A DNA stretch of 64,000 nucleotides from Chara braunii (lineage: Eukaryota > Streptophyta > Charophyceae > Charales > Characeae), in assembly GCA_003427395.1 (NCBI GenBank), contig BFEA01000617.1:517574-581573 (forward strand). The letters run 5' to 3'. A model generated the notes under the pieces. It was not told where the DNA came from. It searched no databases and was given only the letters and a program-made list of their open reading frames with translations. This document shows positions 55,430 through 64,000 of this stretch, one piece after another. The translations under genes were made by a program, and so were the position numbers. Within the stretch, counting starts at the first letter, position 1. Each line of letters starts with the position of its first letter.

Positions 55430-56198
55430 TCAATCATAGCTCTGCCTCTTTATCTTTCCCTCAATCGAAACGTGAACTTTTTCTTTAGTCAACTCTGTAT
55501 ACTCAGCAGGGCGGCCCATAATTCTTTCCCCTTCAGTAGCATGAAGCAGACGAGGCTCTCCTTGCTTCATGCACTTAATTACTGGTATGCTTGCTTTATT
55601 CCCAGGGTGACAATTTGTTGTCATGACACAATTGGTTTTCTCATTTTATGCCTTGGCTTTGTTGATAACAAATTGTAGGCAAGTTCTTGGATGCGACTCA
55701 ATGTCAGACATTTGCTCCGGAAGGGAGATGTTCCTCCAGTATAACCGCCGTCTTTGCTGTGGTGATACCCACTTCGAATCGGTGAGCCCAGGCACAACTC
55801 CCCTTAAGTGTTTCGTAATCTCAAATCTGTCTTCCCATTTCATCGAGGAAGCATTCTCGAGCAGAAACCATTCTGGCCTCGCCTCATTCATTACTCTTAT
55901 AAAAAATAATCTATTTTTCGGCCCGTGCAATCCATGTTTTCCCTTTACCGTTCCCCGATGCTCAGGCCTTGCCAAATCCACATGCATCTCCCCCGGGTCC
56001 TTACGCCCGACTCTCCTCAGGTCCTGCCAATTTTGCATTCATATCACTCATTATCCTTTCTTGTTCCTTGCTTATTTTTAACTTTTTCATGCATGCGCCC
56101 AGTTCATCCTTTGTGCATCTCCCTTTCAGACACCTTGTCAGACCTGTTTCCAAATACTCATCTGTTTCCCAGCCTGCCAGTCTTTCTCTCAGATCCAT
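55430..56198 (-). pseudogene. DNMT3-like cytosine-C5 methyltransferase, partial and broken
   Basis: Reads leftward. Counting from ATG 56,038: a G-L-H-G-P-x-x-R-L-F-F block (~36-46), then R-P-E-W-F-L-L-E-N-A (54-63), which is motif VI (usually E-N-V), then T-D-S-K...S-P-Q-Q-R-R-R-L-Y-W-R-N (86-103) as in DNMT3/DRM-type enzymes. After one in-frame stop at 55,646 the frame continues to 55,430 with T-T-N, H-A-T-E-G-E-R-I-M-G and A-E-Y-T-E-L, the region after the target-recognition loop. The PC(Q) motif IV area near 55,957-55,985 is frameshifted (W-Q-G-L-S-I remains) and no motif I is seen; a 65-base minisatellite begins just upstream. The residues at 56,198-56,001 are in another frame and may be its N-terminal continuation. 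Such enzymes methylate DNA cytosines; related domains are known inside charophyte and dinoflagellate retrotransposons. Confidence 0.7.
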
Positions 56199-56224
56199 AC
56201 ATAGTCCATCATACGAGTCTTTTC

Positions 56225-56550
56225 TTTTCCAGACGTTTTACGTGGCCCATTTTCAAGCTTATGCCAAATCAATCACACAAGTCGCTTGCCAAGCCTTTTT
56301 TCAAGCTCATGCAACGTCAATTTCTCACTCATTTCTCTTATGAACATCTTGCCAGGCCTTTTATCAAGCCTGTGCAAAGTCAATTACTCATTCATTCTTC
56401 TCTTCTGGACATCTTGCCAGACCTTTTTCTCAAACTCATGCAACATTAATTACTCATTCATTCTGTTCTTCAGGACATCTTACCAGACTTTTTTTCAAGC
56501 CTGCGCAAAGTCGATTACTCATCCATTCTTACGTTCATGGTACCCTTCTC
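56225..56550. repeat. ~65-base minisatellite, five units
   Basis: The CATCTTGCCAG-x-CCTTTT phrase recurs at 56,345, 56,410 and 56,476 (period 65-66), each followed by TCAAGCCT, GCAAAGTCAATTACTC and ATTCATTCT. It truncates the methyltransferase fragment. Confidence 0.8.
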
Positions 56551-57790
56551 TTTTGCACGTTTTTTCTTTGGTAGATGACACACCTTCCACCCACTCAAAA
56601 TGCGATGTCCCCATCGCACGACTTGTTCTCACTCGGAGGTACGCAGACCTTGGCCCACCAACGAGTAGGCGGATGCCGGCCCATCAGCCCCACAAAGGAA
56701 GGGTGATCAGTCCTTCCCCTGCTGATAACTCACCTCATCCCCTACTCCGTCCGACCTTTTGCCGCTTACGAGACGGGCGTCATCACTAAGGTACCTCCTC
56801 ATATGTGGCAGGCAGGTTCAGTACAAAACCTCCCAGGACCCTGTCTTGCCGCAAAGGTTTTCTCGCGAATCGTTCCTCCCGGGTGGTGTTTTCTTGGATC
56901 CGGCCTCTTCCTTTCAAGAGAGTTGGGGCTCTCAATTAGTCCACGAGTGCAGTTACGAAGACCTCGCAATTAGTCCCGAAGCGGTTGATGTCACTCACCC
57001 CGTGGTGGTTGTGGCTTCCACCCGGTACCATGCCAAACTCCTCCCTTCTGGACAGTGCTGCTCAACTTAACGTGAGCCGCCGTGGTCTATTCCAAGCGGC
57101 CATGCCGCCCCTCAACGACATGGCGTGTGGTTGGGAAGAACAAAAGAGACTATAAAAAAAGAATGGCTCTCTCGCCCATTTGGTTCCCTCACCCTTTGAC
57201 GTTTAGGCATTCAACACGAGGCGCAATTTGAACTTCCCGACTAGAGCTCGTTGTCGGGGTCATTTCCGGAGGTCCCGCATCAATCCAAGTGGTAGGTGCC
57301 TTGGTCCTTTAACCCTCATCCCCTTACAAGAGGAACATGTCGCGCTGAGACTTTTTCCCTTATAGGGATAGAGGTCTTGGGGTCGAGGTGCGAGCACCGG
57401 TATCCCCCTCTTGCTGAGGCTAAAGACTAGAAAAGAGAAAATCCATTTCCATGCTATTTCCAAGTCCATTTTAAGTTGCCTAGGGTCCCCTGCCTATGCA
57501 AATGCAATATTCAATCCTCCATCATTCAATCCAATGCTATTTCCAAGGTTAATTCTCATGGCTGGTCTGACAGCCCCTTATCAATAAGGCCACCCTCACG
57601 GCTGGTCTGGCGGTCATTCTCTCAATAGCCATTTCTCAAGACTGACCCTTCCGCCCACTCAATCCTCAATTTTCTCATTCCTCCACACCCAATTTTTGTG
57701 ACCGTCCCAACGGTCTCTGCCCTTCTCGGCTTTAAGGCTCCGCCTTCTTTATCTTGTCCTTCTCTTTCGCATTTTTCTTCCGCCCCTTTG
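56551..57790. other. Intergenic; possible LTR region
   Basis: No supported gene. A TATA-like TATAAAAAAA occurs at 57,151-57,160. The short minus frames at 57,260-57,469 and 57,622-57,813 have no recognisable features. Confidence 0.35.
57151..57160 (+). promoter_or_regulatory. TATA-box-like sequence
   Basis: TATAAAAAAA on the plus strand, preceded by GC-richer sequence and followed by a pyrimidine-rich stretch. It could be the core promoter of an LTR. No downstream gene on this strand was found, so support is weak. Confidence 0.2.
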
Positions 57791-58080
57791 GCAATTTTCA
57801 GTGGCCGACCCACCGGCCTTTTCCATTTCCTCCATTCAACTCATTGGCTATTTCAACGACCGACCCACCGGCCTTTTCCACCTCCCTCATTCATCCTTTG
57901 ATTATTTTCAATGACCGACCCACCGGCCTTTTCCATTTCTCTCATCCTATTGGCTATTTCAATGACCGTCCCACCGGCCTTTCCCATCTCTTTCATTCAT
58001 CCCATTGGCTATTTCAATGACCGACCCACCGGCCTTCTCCATCTCTCTTATTCCAGTTCATTTTCAATCAACCTTTCTCA
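57791..58080. repeat. ~55-60-base minisatellite, five units
   Basis: Copies of TGGCTATTTCAATGACCG-(A/T)-CCCACCGGCCTTTTCC lie between 57,798 and 58,050, separated by variable CT-rich filler. Two further C-C-x-A-CGG-CTGGTCTG phrases lie upstream at 57,557-57,610. Confidence 0.8.
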
Positions 58081-58129
58081 ATCCAATATGTAGGGGACCC
58101 CAGTGCCTATTTCAAAAGGAATGACCCTT

Positions 58130-58495
58130 GTCACGGGCCATTCCCGAACAATCTGGTTAGGGTCGTTCTTATCTATTCTCAAGTCGAACAGCCTGGCTAG
58201 GGTCATTCCTTTCCATTCTCAAGTCGAACAACCAGGTTAGGACCATTCCTTTCCATTCTCAAGTCGAACAGCCTGGTTAGGGTCATTCCTTTCCATTCTC
58301 AAGGTTAGTGCCCGAGGGGGTGGGCCTCGAGGTTACGGATCCCATTTCTGTTTTGGAGGTTAGAAGGTGGCCATCTCATCTTTTGCGTGTTGTTCTCTTC
58401 CTTCCATTTCTCACAGTAATATACCATCCATTCCATTTCTCACAGTAATGTACCATCCATTCCATTTCTCACAGTAACGTACTATCCATTGTGTA
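58130..58495. repeat. Two short minisatellites
   Basis: At 58,150-58,310 a ~53-base unit (GGTTAGGGTCATTCCTTTCC, then ATTCTCAAGTCGAACA) is repeated about four times. At 58,410-58,490 a ~29-base unit (ATTTCTCACAGTAATGTACC, then ATCCATTCC) is repeated three times. Confidence 0.8.
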
Positions 58496-59057
58496 CACTC
58501 GACTTAGCGTCTAGCACTCGAGTTGGGGCTTGCGACCCCAAACAGCACTCGCCCACCCGGCCGTTCATCCATAACAAGAGACAAAAGCGCCCCTTCCATT
58601 TTCACTCTTTCTGATCTCTCAGGTTTCGGCTATTCTCAGTCTCATTCATGACTCAGTTGGATTAGGCTCCTAGGGAAGGAGTGTTTTTCACGCCCCTTAA
58701 ACCATAGATTCCCTAACCTCTCTTGTACTCGACCAGTCATTCAATGCCATGGTTTGCTCGTCAATCCGTACTCAAGGTTTTCCCTTCTCAAAAGCATAAT
58801 CCTTGTTCCATCCAAAATTCACAATACGCCCTCTCCCAATTGGTCTCATCCCAAATCCCATGTCTTTGTCTTAGGTACCCAAAGTAGCTCATCCAAAGGT
58901 AGCTTCAACAACTATCTTCTACTTTAGCGTGACACAGTCTTAGCTGACCCTCTTTTCACTTCCTCCTTAGCAAGCTTGCCCATATTATACACGTTCTCGT
59001 CATTCCTATATCTCTGCAGACAGAAAGCAGCGATCCTTTTCAATGATAAGTCAACAC
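58496..59057. other. Intergenic, nothing recognised
   Basis: No gene or repeat is supported. It lies 3' of the extra ORF of RE-D and may hold that element's 3' UTR or LTR. Confidence 0.35.
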
Positions 59058-60041
59058 CTAGTTCCTATTACTGCCTTGCACCTCGTCTCGCCTAGTTCCT
59101 TGTCCACTCCGTTCCTCGATAGGCTTCCTAACCCCCAGGCCGTAGGTCTCGATCTCTCTTTTCATCCTTATAATTTTATGCAACTCAGCCTCGTTGAAAA
59201 AATCCAGTGGTGTGGCTTCCACCCCTGCCCTTGCGAGTTCCCGAGTCTTGATAATCCATTCGTGCTTGATTACATTGGTCCATTGCTGAAACCAATGACT
59301 GGGCGTTGGCCCGAACTCGTCCTCCCATCTGAAAGGCCCATCGCCTGGTTGGTGCACCGGAGGCCGCCCCTCTTCCTTAGGCCTTGAGATTTCATCCCTC
59401 TCATCGCCGCTGCTGATTTCTATAACTTCTCGCACATCCTCCTCCTCGTCCTCCTCGTCTTCAGTCTGTATGGGGCTATACCCACCAGCAAGGTTTTTTG
59501 GATCGTAGGTAAAAGGGATCTCTGTCCCCGTCCCATACCCCTCGCAACTGCCGTGACCGCTTCGTCCTTCAAGCGGGCTCTCCCTTTTCTCCTCGTCCTC
59601 CTCACATTCGTCACGCATACCTTGTCCCCCCTCGCTTTCCCCATGCCAAGTCTCACGTCGTTCGCCCCTATTGGCCCCTTCCTCGTTAAAGACCCGAGCC
59701 TTATCTCTCATTTCTGTGTTGCCTCCTTCTTCCATATTTACCCTTCTTTTTTCGCCCTCACTATCAGATGATATTTGTATACCTTCTCCCTTGTGGAGGG
59801 GTGAGGGTTTTCTACACAAACATTTCCTTACACCCCTACCTATCACTGGCCCGCCCATGAGCCCAATGTACAATTTTCTCTTCGCTGTCCTCCTCCCTTG
59901 GCGTGGTCCAGCTTCTTCCTCTCCGGTAGGCCTGTTGATTGCCCCGCTGTCGTTCTCGTTGCCAAATTCCATTTTTGTCTTTTCTCGTTTTACTCCTAAG
60001 CCCTGTATAACAAAACAACACCCGCAATGTCCCTCATACAC
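59058..60041 (-). CDS. Extra 3' ORF of RE-D with SUMO-interaction-like motifs
   Basis: Up to 327 uninterrupted codons, on the same strand as and 300 bases downstream of the RE-D integrase. The N-terminal half is charged and contains I-Q-I-S-S-D-S-E (about residue 88) and the middle contains E-V-I-E-I-S-S-G-D-E (about residue 210). Both have a short hydrophobic core next to Ser and acidic residues, as in SUMO-interaction motifs. An acidic run (E-D-E-E-D-E-E-E-D) precedes the second. The C-terminal ~90 residues have W-F-Q-Q-W and an F-F-N-E-A-E-L motif followed by a probable helix. No known domain is recognised. The 5' start is uncertain. The position matches that of env-like or accessory genes in some Ty3-like elements. 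Its clean frame contrasts with the damaged pol. Confidence 0.5.
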   Translation of the reverse strand: MYEGHCGCCFVIQGLGVKREKTKMEFGNENDSGAINRPTGEEEAGPRQGRRTAKRKLYIGLMGGPVIGRGVRKCLCRKPSPLHKGEGIQISSDSEGEKRRVNMEEGGNTEMRDKARVFNEEGANRGERRETWHGESEGGQGMRDECEEDEEKRESPLEGRSGHGSCEGYGTGTEIPFTYDPKNLAGGYSPIQTEDEEDEEEDVREVIEISSGDERDEISRPKEEGRPPVHQPGDGPFRWEDEFGPTPSHWFQQWTNVIKHEWIIKTRELARAGVEATPLDFFNEAELHKIIRMKREIETYGLGVRKPIEERSGQGTRRDEVQGSNRN

Positions 60042-60340
60042 TTACGCCTCCCCCCCCTTTCGGCCGGTAGACATTCCCAAAATGCACCCAGTATCCCTCG
60101 CATCACGCCCTTTTTATACATGCGAATGCATCGTTCGTGATGACCCTATATTTTTCCCATAAAAAACTATGGTGCAATGCCCCAAACATCCCTTCCCGTT
60201 GTCACATAAGCCAGATATTGCAACCCCCAAGTCATGCTACCTTTCAACCTCAGTCAGTCCAAGCCAAAGCACCAGTCCCAAAAAAATGACAGTCCCACGA
60301 ACATGGTCAGAGACAAACTATAGTGTGGGCAAGGCTGTGG
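60042..60340. other. Gap between integrase and extra ORF of RE-D
   Basis: About 300 bases without a recognisable frame. Nothing else was seen. Confidence 0.35.
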
Positions 60341-60845
60341 TTAGTCTTTAGCTTGTGGCTCTTCTGTTTCCTTATTTTCAGCCTCCTGAAGCCATTGTTC
60401 CACTAGGTCCCGACTTAGAAACCTGACTAGTCGTTGCCCCGGAAAGGGCCCTTTCAATCCAGTTTCATTAAAATCTTCCAGTTCGAAGGTGTTCAGTCCC
60501 ACCCGCTTGGCGACCCGGTAGGGGCCTTTGAACCACCTTCCCAACTGTCCCGACCAAGTACTTTCTCGTGCCGAGTTCCTTCGCAGTACCATCTCCCCCA
60601 CCTGAAGTGGCTCCTTTCTGACATTCTTAACCTGGTCCCATCTTGCTTTGTCCCTCATTCTGTTGTCCAGCACCCGGTTGGCGATGTCTTCCATGACCTC
60701 CTCATTTTTAAGGATCTGTTGACATCTTGCCTCGATTAACTCTTCAGTGGTCATTTGTGGATCATCATCTAACCTATTCCAGGTAGGTACCAAGGCTTCC
60801 ACAGGAAAGTCGATCTCTCTTCCGCACCAAATCTTTCGCACACAA
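60341..60845 (-). pseudogene. Integrase C-terminus of RE-D (catalytic core deleted)
   Basis: Begins with W-C-G-R-E-I-D-F-P-V, equivalent to the L-W-F-G-R segment late in the RE-B integrase, then helical sequence and the GPY/F module (G-R-W-F-K-G-P-Y-R-V) followed by an acidic tail. The junction with 60,845-60,969 is at about 60,835. Relative to RE-B about 220 residues are missing, which removes both the HHCC zinc domain and all three DDE residues. Confidence 0.8.
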
Positions 60846-61503
60846 CTCTTCTGGGCATAATACCTTCCTCCCTCCGGAACAAATGCCCGCCCCTTAGGAC
60901 GTACCTTTCGGCTTCTTCTCTTGCCTTAATACTGACTTCCGTAGGTTGTTTGTTTCCTACCAACAACAACCCGATCTACCGAAAGAGCCCTTCGTATGAT
61001 TGAACATAAAAAAACTCTTTTCCTTCCTTGTCCCCATCCTTTCCTTCCTGCATCTGATTTACCACCCATTGCAACTCATTCCTTTCCCAAGATTTCACTA
61101 AGTTCATCACTGCTTCCCGGCCCCCTTCGACCGCCATTGCTATCAGTTCCTCTTTCGGTCCTACTATCGCTCTCCATGAGTCTTTTTCTTCTCTGCGTCC
61201 TCGAGTGGTAACTGGTCCTTCTCTAAGTTCTGCTACTACGGCAGGTGCCCCTTTCTCCAAAGTCTGGATCAATAGTTCTCCCGATGTGCATTCTCCGCTC
61301 ATCATTTCGTTATCCACCGCAAGAGTTCCTCCTTCGTATTCGAGGAAGGCGTCTATGGGCTTTGCATCCTCCATCCCTTCGGGGGTGATGCAAACCCGAC
61401 TCAGCCCATCTGCCTTGTTGCGGATTCCAGCAATCCGTTCGATCTTGTAATCGAACTGCCAGATGAATCCTACCCATCTCCCTATCGTCAGATCTATAGG
61501 CCT
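60846..61503 (-). pseudogene. RNase H end, connector and integrase N-terminal remnant of RE-D
   Basis: The same frame as the RT (61,504-62,952) continues after a TAA with the end of RNase H (D-L-T-I-G-R-W...R-N-K-A-D-G-L-S-R) and a ~140-residue acidic connector (60,976-61,374). After another stop comes the pre-integrase segment R-Y-V-L-R-G-G-H-L-F-R-R up to R-R-V-V-C. There it meets the core deletion and the remaining residues (to 60,769) are out of frame. Confidence 0.7.
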
Positions 61504-63045
61504 TTAATTCTTTAGGGCCCCTGCGACATTCGTCGGGTCGATCCTTAAGATGAACCGCCTCCCAAATAGGTAGGCCTGGAAGGTTTTAAGGCAATGCAGG
61601 ATGGTTATGACTTCCTTCTTGAATTGCGAGTACCGTCGTTCTGCGGAGTTTAGGGTTCTACTTTCGAACCTAATCGGTCTCTCTTTTCCTCCCTCATCCC
61701 TTTGGATCAACACACCTCCTACGACCAAAGGTCCTCCATCCGTCTCTAGGATGAAGGGTCGTCCCACTTCGTCATTAAAACAAGGCGCGGACAGGGCGAC
61801 TGTCTCTGATGTCAATATGTCCTTGAGCCTTTGAACAACCCCTTCTCGCTCCTCCGTCCAATCCATGGTTCCTTCTTCTCTTATCATAGTCTGGATAGGC
61901 TCAGCAATCTTGGCAAAGTTCTTAATGAAGATCCTCCAAAAGCCGACTACGCCTAGGAATGCCCTTACCTCCGTCGTCGTGCGCAGTGGCGTCGGCCATT
62001 GTGATATCTTATCGGTCTTTGCCGGATCCGGCTTCCTGCCGTAAGCACCGCAACGAAATCCTAGTATAGTTACCTCTGGTACTGCTAGGATACTCTTTGG
62101 TTCACTAACCGTAATGTTATATACTAGGAACCGACGGAGTAAATCCTTGATGTCCTGCAGGTGGTTCCACACAAAACGTCGGATCCCCGGCTGGACTTCT
62201 GTCTCGTCCTTTTCCTGCGCGCCTTTGATCGAATTGTCATCGATGTAAGGTTCACATTTTTCTGGGAACATGTCATCGGCCACGACGAGCATCCTGCGTT
62301 GCGCTTCGGCCACCGCGTTTGTGAATCCCATAGGTGTCACCCGCATCTGTAGCTGGCCTACGGGGGTGTGCATAGCGGTGTATGGCCTGTCCCGAACATC
62401 CAATGGAAGTTGGTCGTACCCTGAGTACAAATCTGTCAGGGAGTAAATGTTCCGACCGACGTACGATTTTGCTAATAAGTCAGCCTGAGGTAGCGAGCCA
62501 GCATCCCGGATGGTTATCGCATTCAACTTCTGCAGGTCCAGAATCCACCTTAGTGTCTTGTTAGGCTTCCGAAAGACGAACCACCGATTTGTGTATGGCG
62601 ATGTCGTAGGCTCCACAACGAAGGAGTCCATCTTCGCTCGGAGGAGGTCTGTTATCTCTCCCGCTATCCCAAATTCATAGGATGACCCCTTGTCATTCCA
62701 GCACTCATGTTCTACCGTGTGGATTTTGACCGGAGGGATCAACTTCGCATCCAGTCGTCCCTTCTGGTGATCACTCAAGGCAAACGCCAGATGAAATTCT
62801 TGGCAGGTCCTTTTGATCAGGCGGTTTTCTTCTTCCGTTAAGAACCCGTCTATCCCTATCTTCATTGTGTCCGCTACCTCATCTGGTATCCGATGTCCCT
62901 CCGTCGCCCTTCTTTCTCGGATCACTCGAAGGACCTCTTCCTCCTTCTCCATAGCCTCTTCCTTTGATGTCTCTAGCAGGATCGAGACCGGTTTTGCTTT
63001 CTTCCCTACCGGCTTGTACTTTCGAACACTTCCTTCCGGGATCTT
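61504..63045 (-). pseudogene. Reverse transcriptase-RNase H of RE-D, nearly intact
   Basis: The longest clean pol frame in the window (482 codons from the ATG at 62,952, open upstream to about 63,045). RT motifs in order: L-R-W-I-L-D-L-Q-K-L-N (134-144), motif A S-L-T-D174-L-Y-S-G-Y, M-R-V-T-P-M-G-F-T-N-A (203-213), Y-I-D-D (236-239), thumb F-L-G-V-V-G-F-W-R-I-F-I (332-343). RNase H has Asp405, Glu447 and Asp472; the last acidic position lies after the TAA at 61,504. RT copies the element RNA into DNA. The frame differs from the upstream linker, so one frameshift occurs near 63,020. Confidence 0.88.
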
Positions 63046-63584
63046 TCTCCTAAAAAATGAACAGTCGGAATTGCCCCCGCCGCCTCTATGACTAGTGGTT
63101 GAATGCTAACTAATTTCCCATTCAGGCAATATCCCTTTTGCACCTCTCTTTCGAACTTGGCCAAGGCTGCCGAATCCACTCCTACCTTGTGGTATCTGAG
63201 GGCCTTGATGAGTTGCAATAGATCGGGGATCTCGAGTGCGATTTCCAGCATGTCTACGCGCACTTCTTTCCGTTTGGGCAGGTTACCACCAAGTTCGACC
63301 TCTGACTCCTTTTCTGCTACCATAACACCTACGACTTCGTCCTCCTGCCTCCTCTTCTTCTGGGGCAGGCCCATCTTGATCCACTCCTTCTTGTTGAACG
63401 CTTCCTCAATCATGATTTCTACCCTTTCTCTCATACCTTCCATCCATGCGAAAGCCCCTTTTCGCGTGCTATCCTCGAATGACGGTGACCATATTGCCAA
63501 TTTCTCCCTCGGGGGGTCTTCTCCCGTTCCAAGGAGTCGGAGGAGATCTCCCCGGTCGGTCACCGAGTCCTCTATGTCTACCAT
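63006..63584 (-). pseudogene. Protease-RT linker of RE-D
   Basis: About 190 residues with a charged middle (K-K-R-R-Q-E-D-E) and an E-I-A-L-E-I-P-D-L-L...A-L-R-Y-H block. It ends with V-H-F-L-G-E, matching the E-Y-V-F-F-G-E segment before the RT of RE-B. It follows the protease frame directly after one stop (63,585) and leaves frame near 63,020, just before RT. Confidence 0.65.
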
Positions 63585-63992
63585 CTATGAGCCATCGTGC
63601 AAGTGCATGCCTATCATCTCTACGTTCGCGCACCACGGTCTCCTGAGGATTATGTCGTGATCCATTTCCTCCATTACAGTCATCCGCTGAAATGACCAGA
63701 TTGATTCCCTGACCCCTGCCTTTACAGCACACTTCGTGACGTACCCAGCGAACAGGATTTCCCCGCCATCTCCCCGGATGCTCCCTGTTACTTCCTTGTT
63801 TACCGTACATCTTATGATCGTTGCGAAATCTCTTCTTAGAAAGGTGATTTCTGCCCCCCCGTCTACTAACGCGTGGGTATGATGAGTCCCAATCTGGATT
63901 TTCACCTTCCCTACGGGCAATGCATGAAAGCTAAGCTTTGTCTCGGGAGGTGACCTCATGACCTCGCCGCCCTCTCGGTCGGACAAACTCAA
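63585..63992 (-). pseudogene. Retropepsin of RE-D (D-G-G active site)
   Basis: About 135 residues with the active site A-L-V-D44-G-G-A-E, where D-T/S-G is usual, followed by strand-like sequence and D-I-I-L-R-R-P-W, the closing strand of the fold (R-R-P-W instead of G-R-P-W). It ends in a stop immediately before the linker frame. The 5' part of the element (gag) lies beyond the window edge. Confidence 0.7.
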
Positions 63993-64000
63993 ACGAATGT

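Overview
The window is non-bacterial, repeat-saturated eukaryotic DNA. It shows decayed Ty3/gypsy-type LTR retrotransposons, many satellite arrays, a candidate spliceosomal intron, assembly gaps (N) and no operon-like gene spacing. The pol families, and a DNMT3-like cytosine methyltransferase fragment on the same strand as a retrotransposon, suggest a green-lineage host, most likely a large-genome charophyte alga such as Chara. This is inference: there is no rRNA, plastid gene or housekeeping gene to confirm it.

Layout. Positions 1-5,845 form a head-to-head inverted repeat: left arm about 298-2,529, right arm about 3,448-5,675, around a spacer with a 69-base poly-C run. Each arm leads outward into the gag of related retroelement copies (here RE-A; gag at 6,161-7,490, with an inverted protease scrap at 7,490-7,705). 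A second, fuller but broken element (RE-B, minus strand, 9,385-16,988) reads an unknown ORF, gag, protease, RT, RNase H and integrase. At 18,309-20,893 (minus) lies a near-intact gene for a DUF7869-like, DDE-type (transposase-like) protein, with a candidate 63-base intron and one homopolymer frameshift. From 21.6 to 32.2 kb there are satellites, an array of small hairpins, two tRNA-like repeats and two copies of a structured ~300-base repeat, with little coding sequence. At 32.7-35.6 kb (minus) a PHD-finger ORF abuts an RT/RNase H fragment (RE-C).

From 35.8 to 58.5 kb the DNA is almost all satellite. A hairpin-rich repeat family occurs in one orientation at 36.3-41.1 kb and in the opposite orientation at 52.4-54.5 kb. 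Between them are a ~171-base satellite and three successive satellites with the same 91-92-base period. A DNMT3-like methyltransferase fragment sits at 55,430-56,198 (minus). The right end (59,058-64,000, minus) is element RE-D: protease, linker, RT, RNase H and an integrase with its catalytic core deleted, followed by an extra 3' ORF with two SUMO-interaction-like motifs.

The coding parts are nearly all mobile-element genes and none of the elements looks autonomous: stops, frameshifts, deletions and lost catalytic residues are itemised below. The most unusual signals are structural: two arrays of hairpins with a conserved loop and variable but complementary stems, and a dispersed repeat whose hairpins are kept by paired changes. 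The PHD, DNMT3-like and SIM-bearing ORFs lie beside pol fragments, which suggests chromatin-related functions linked to retroelements.
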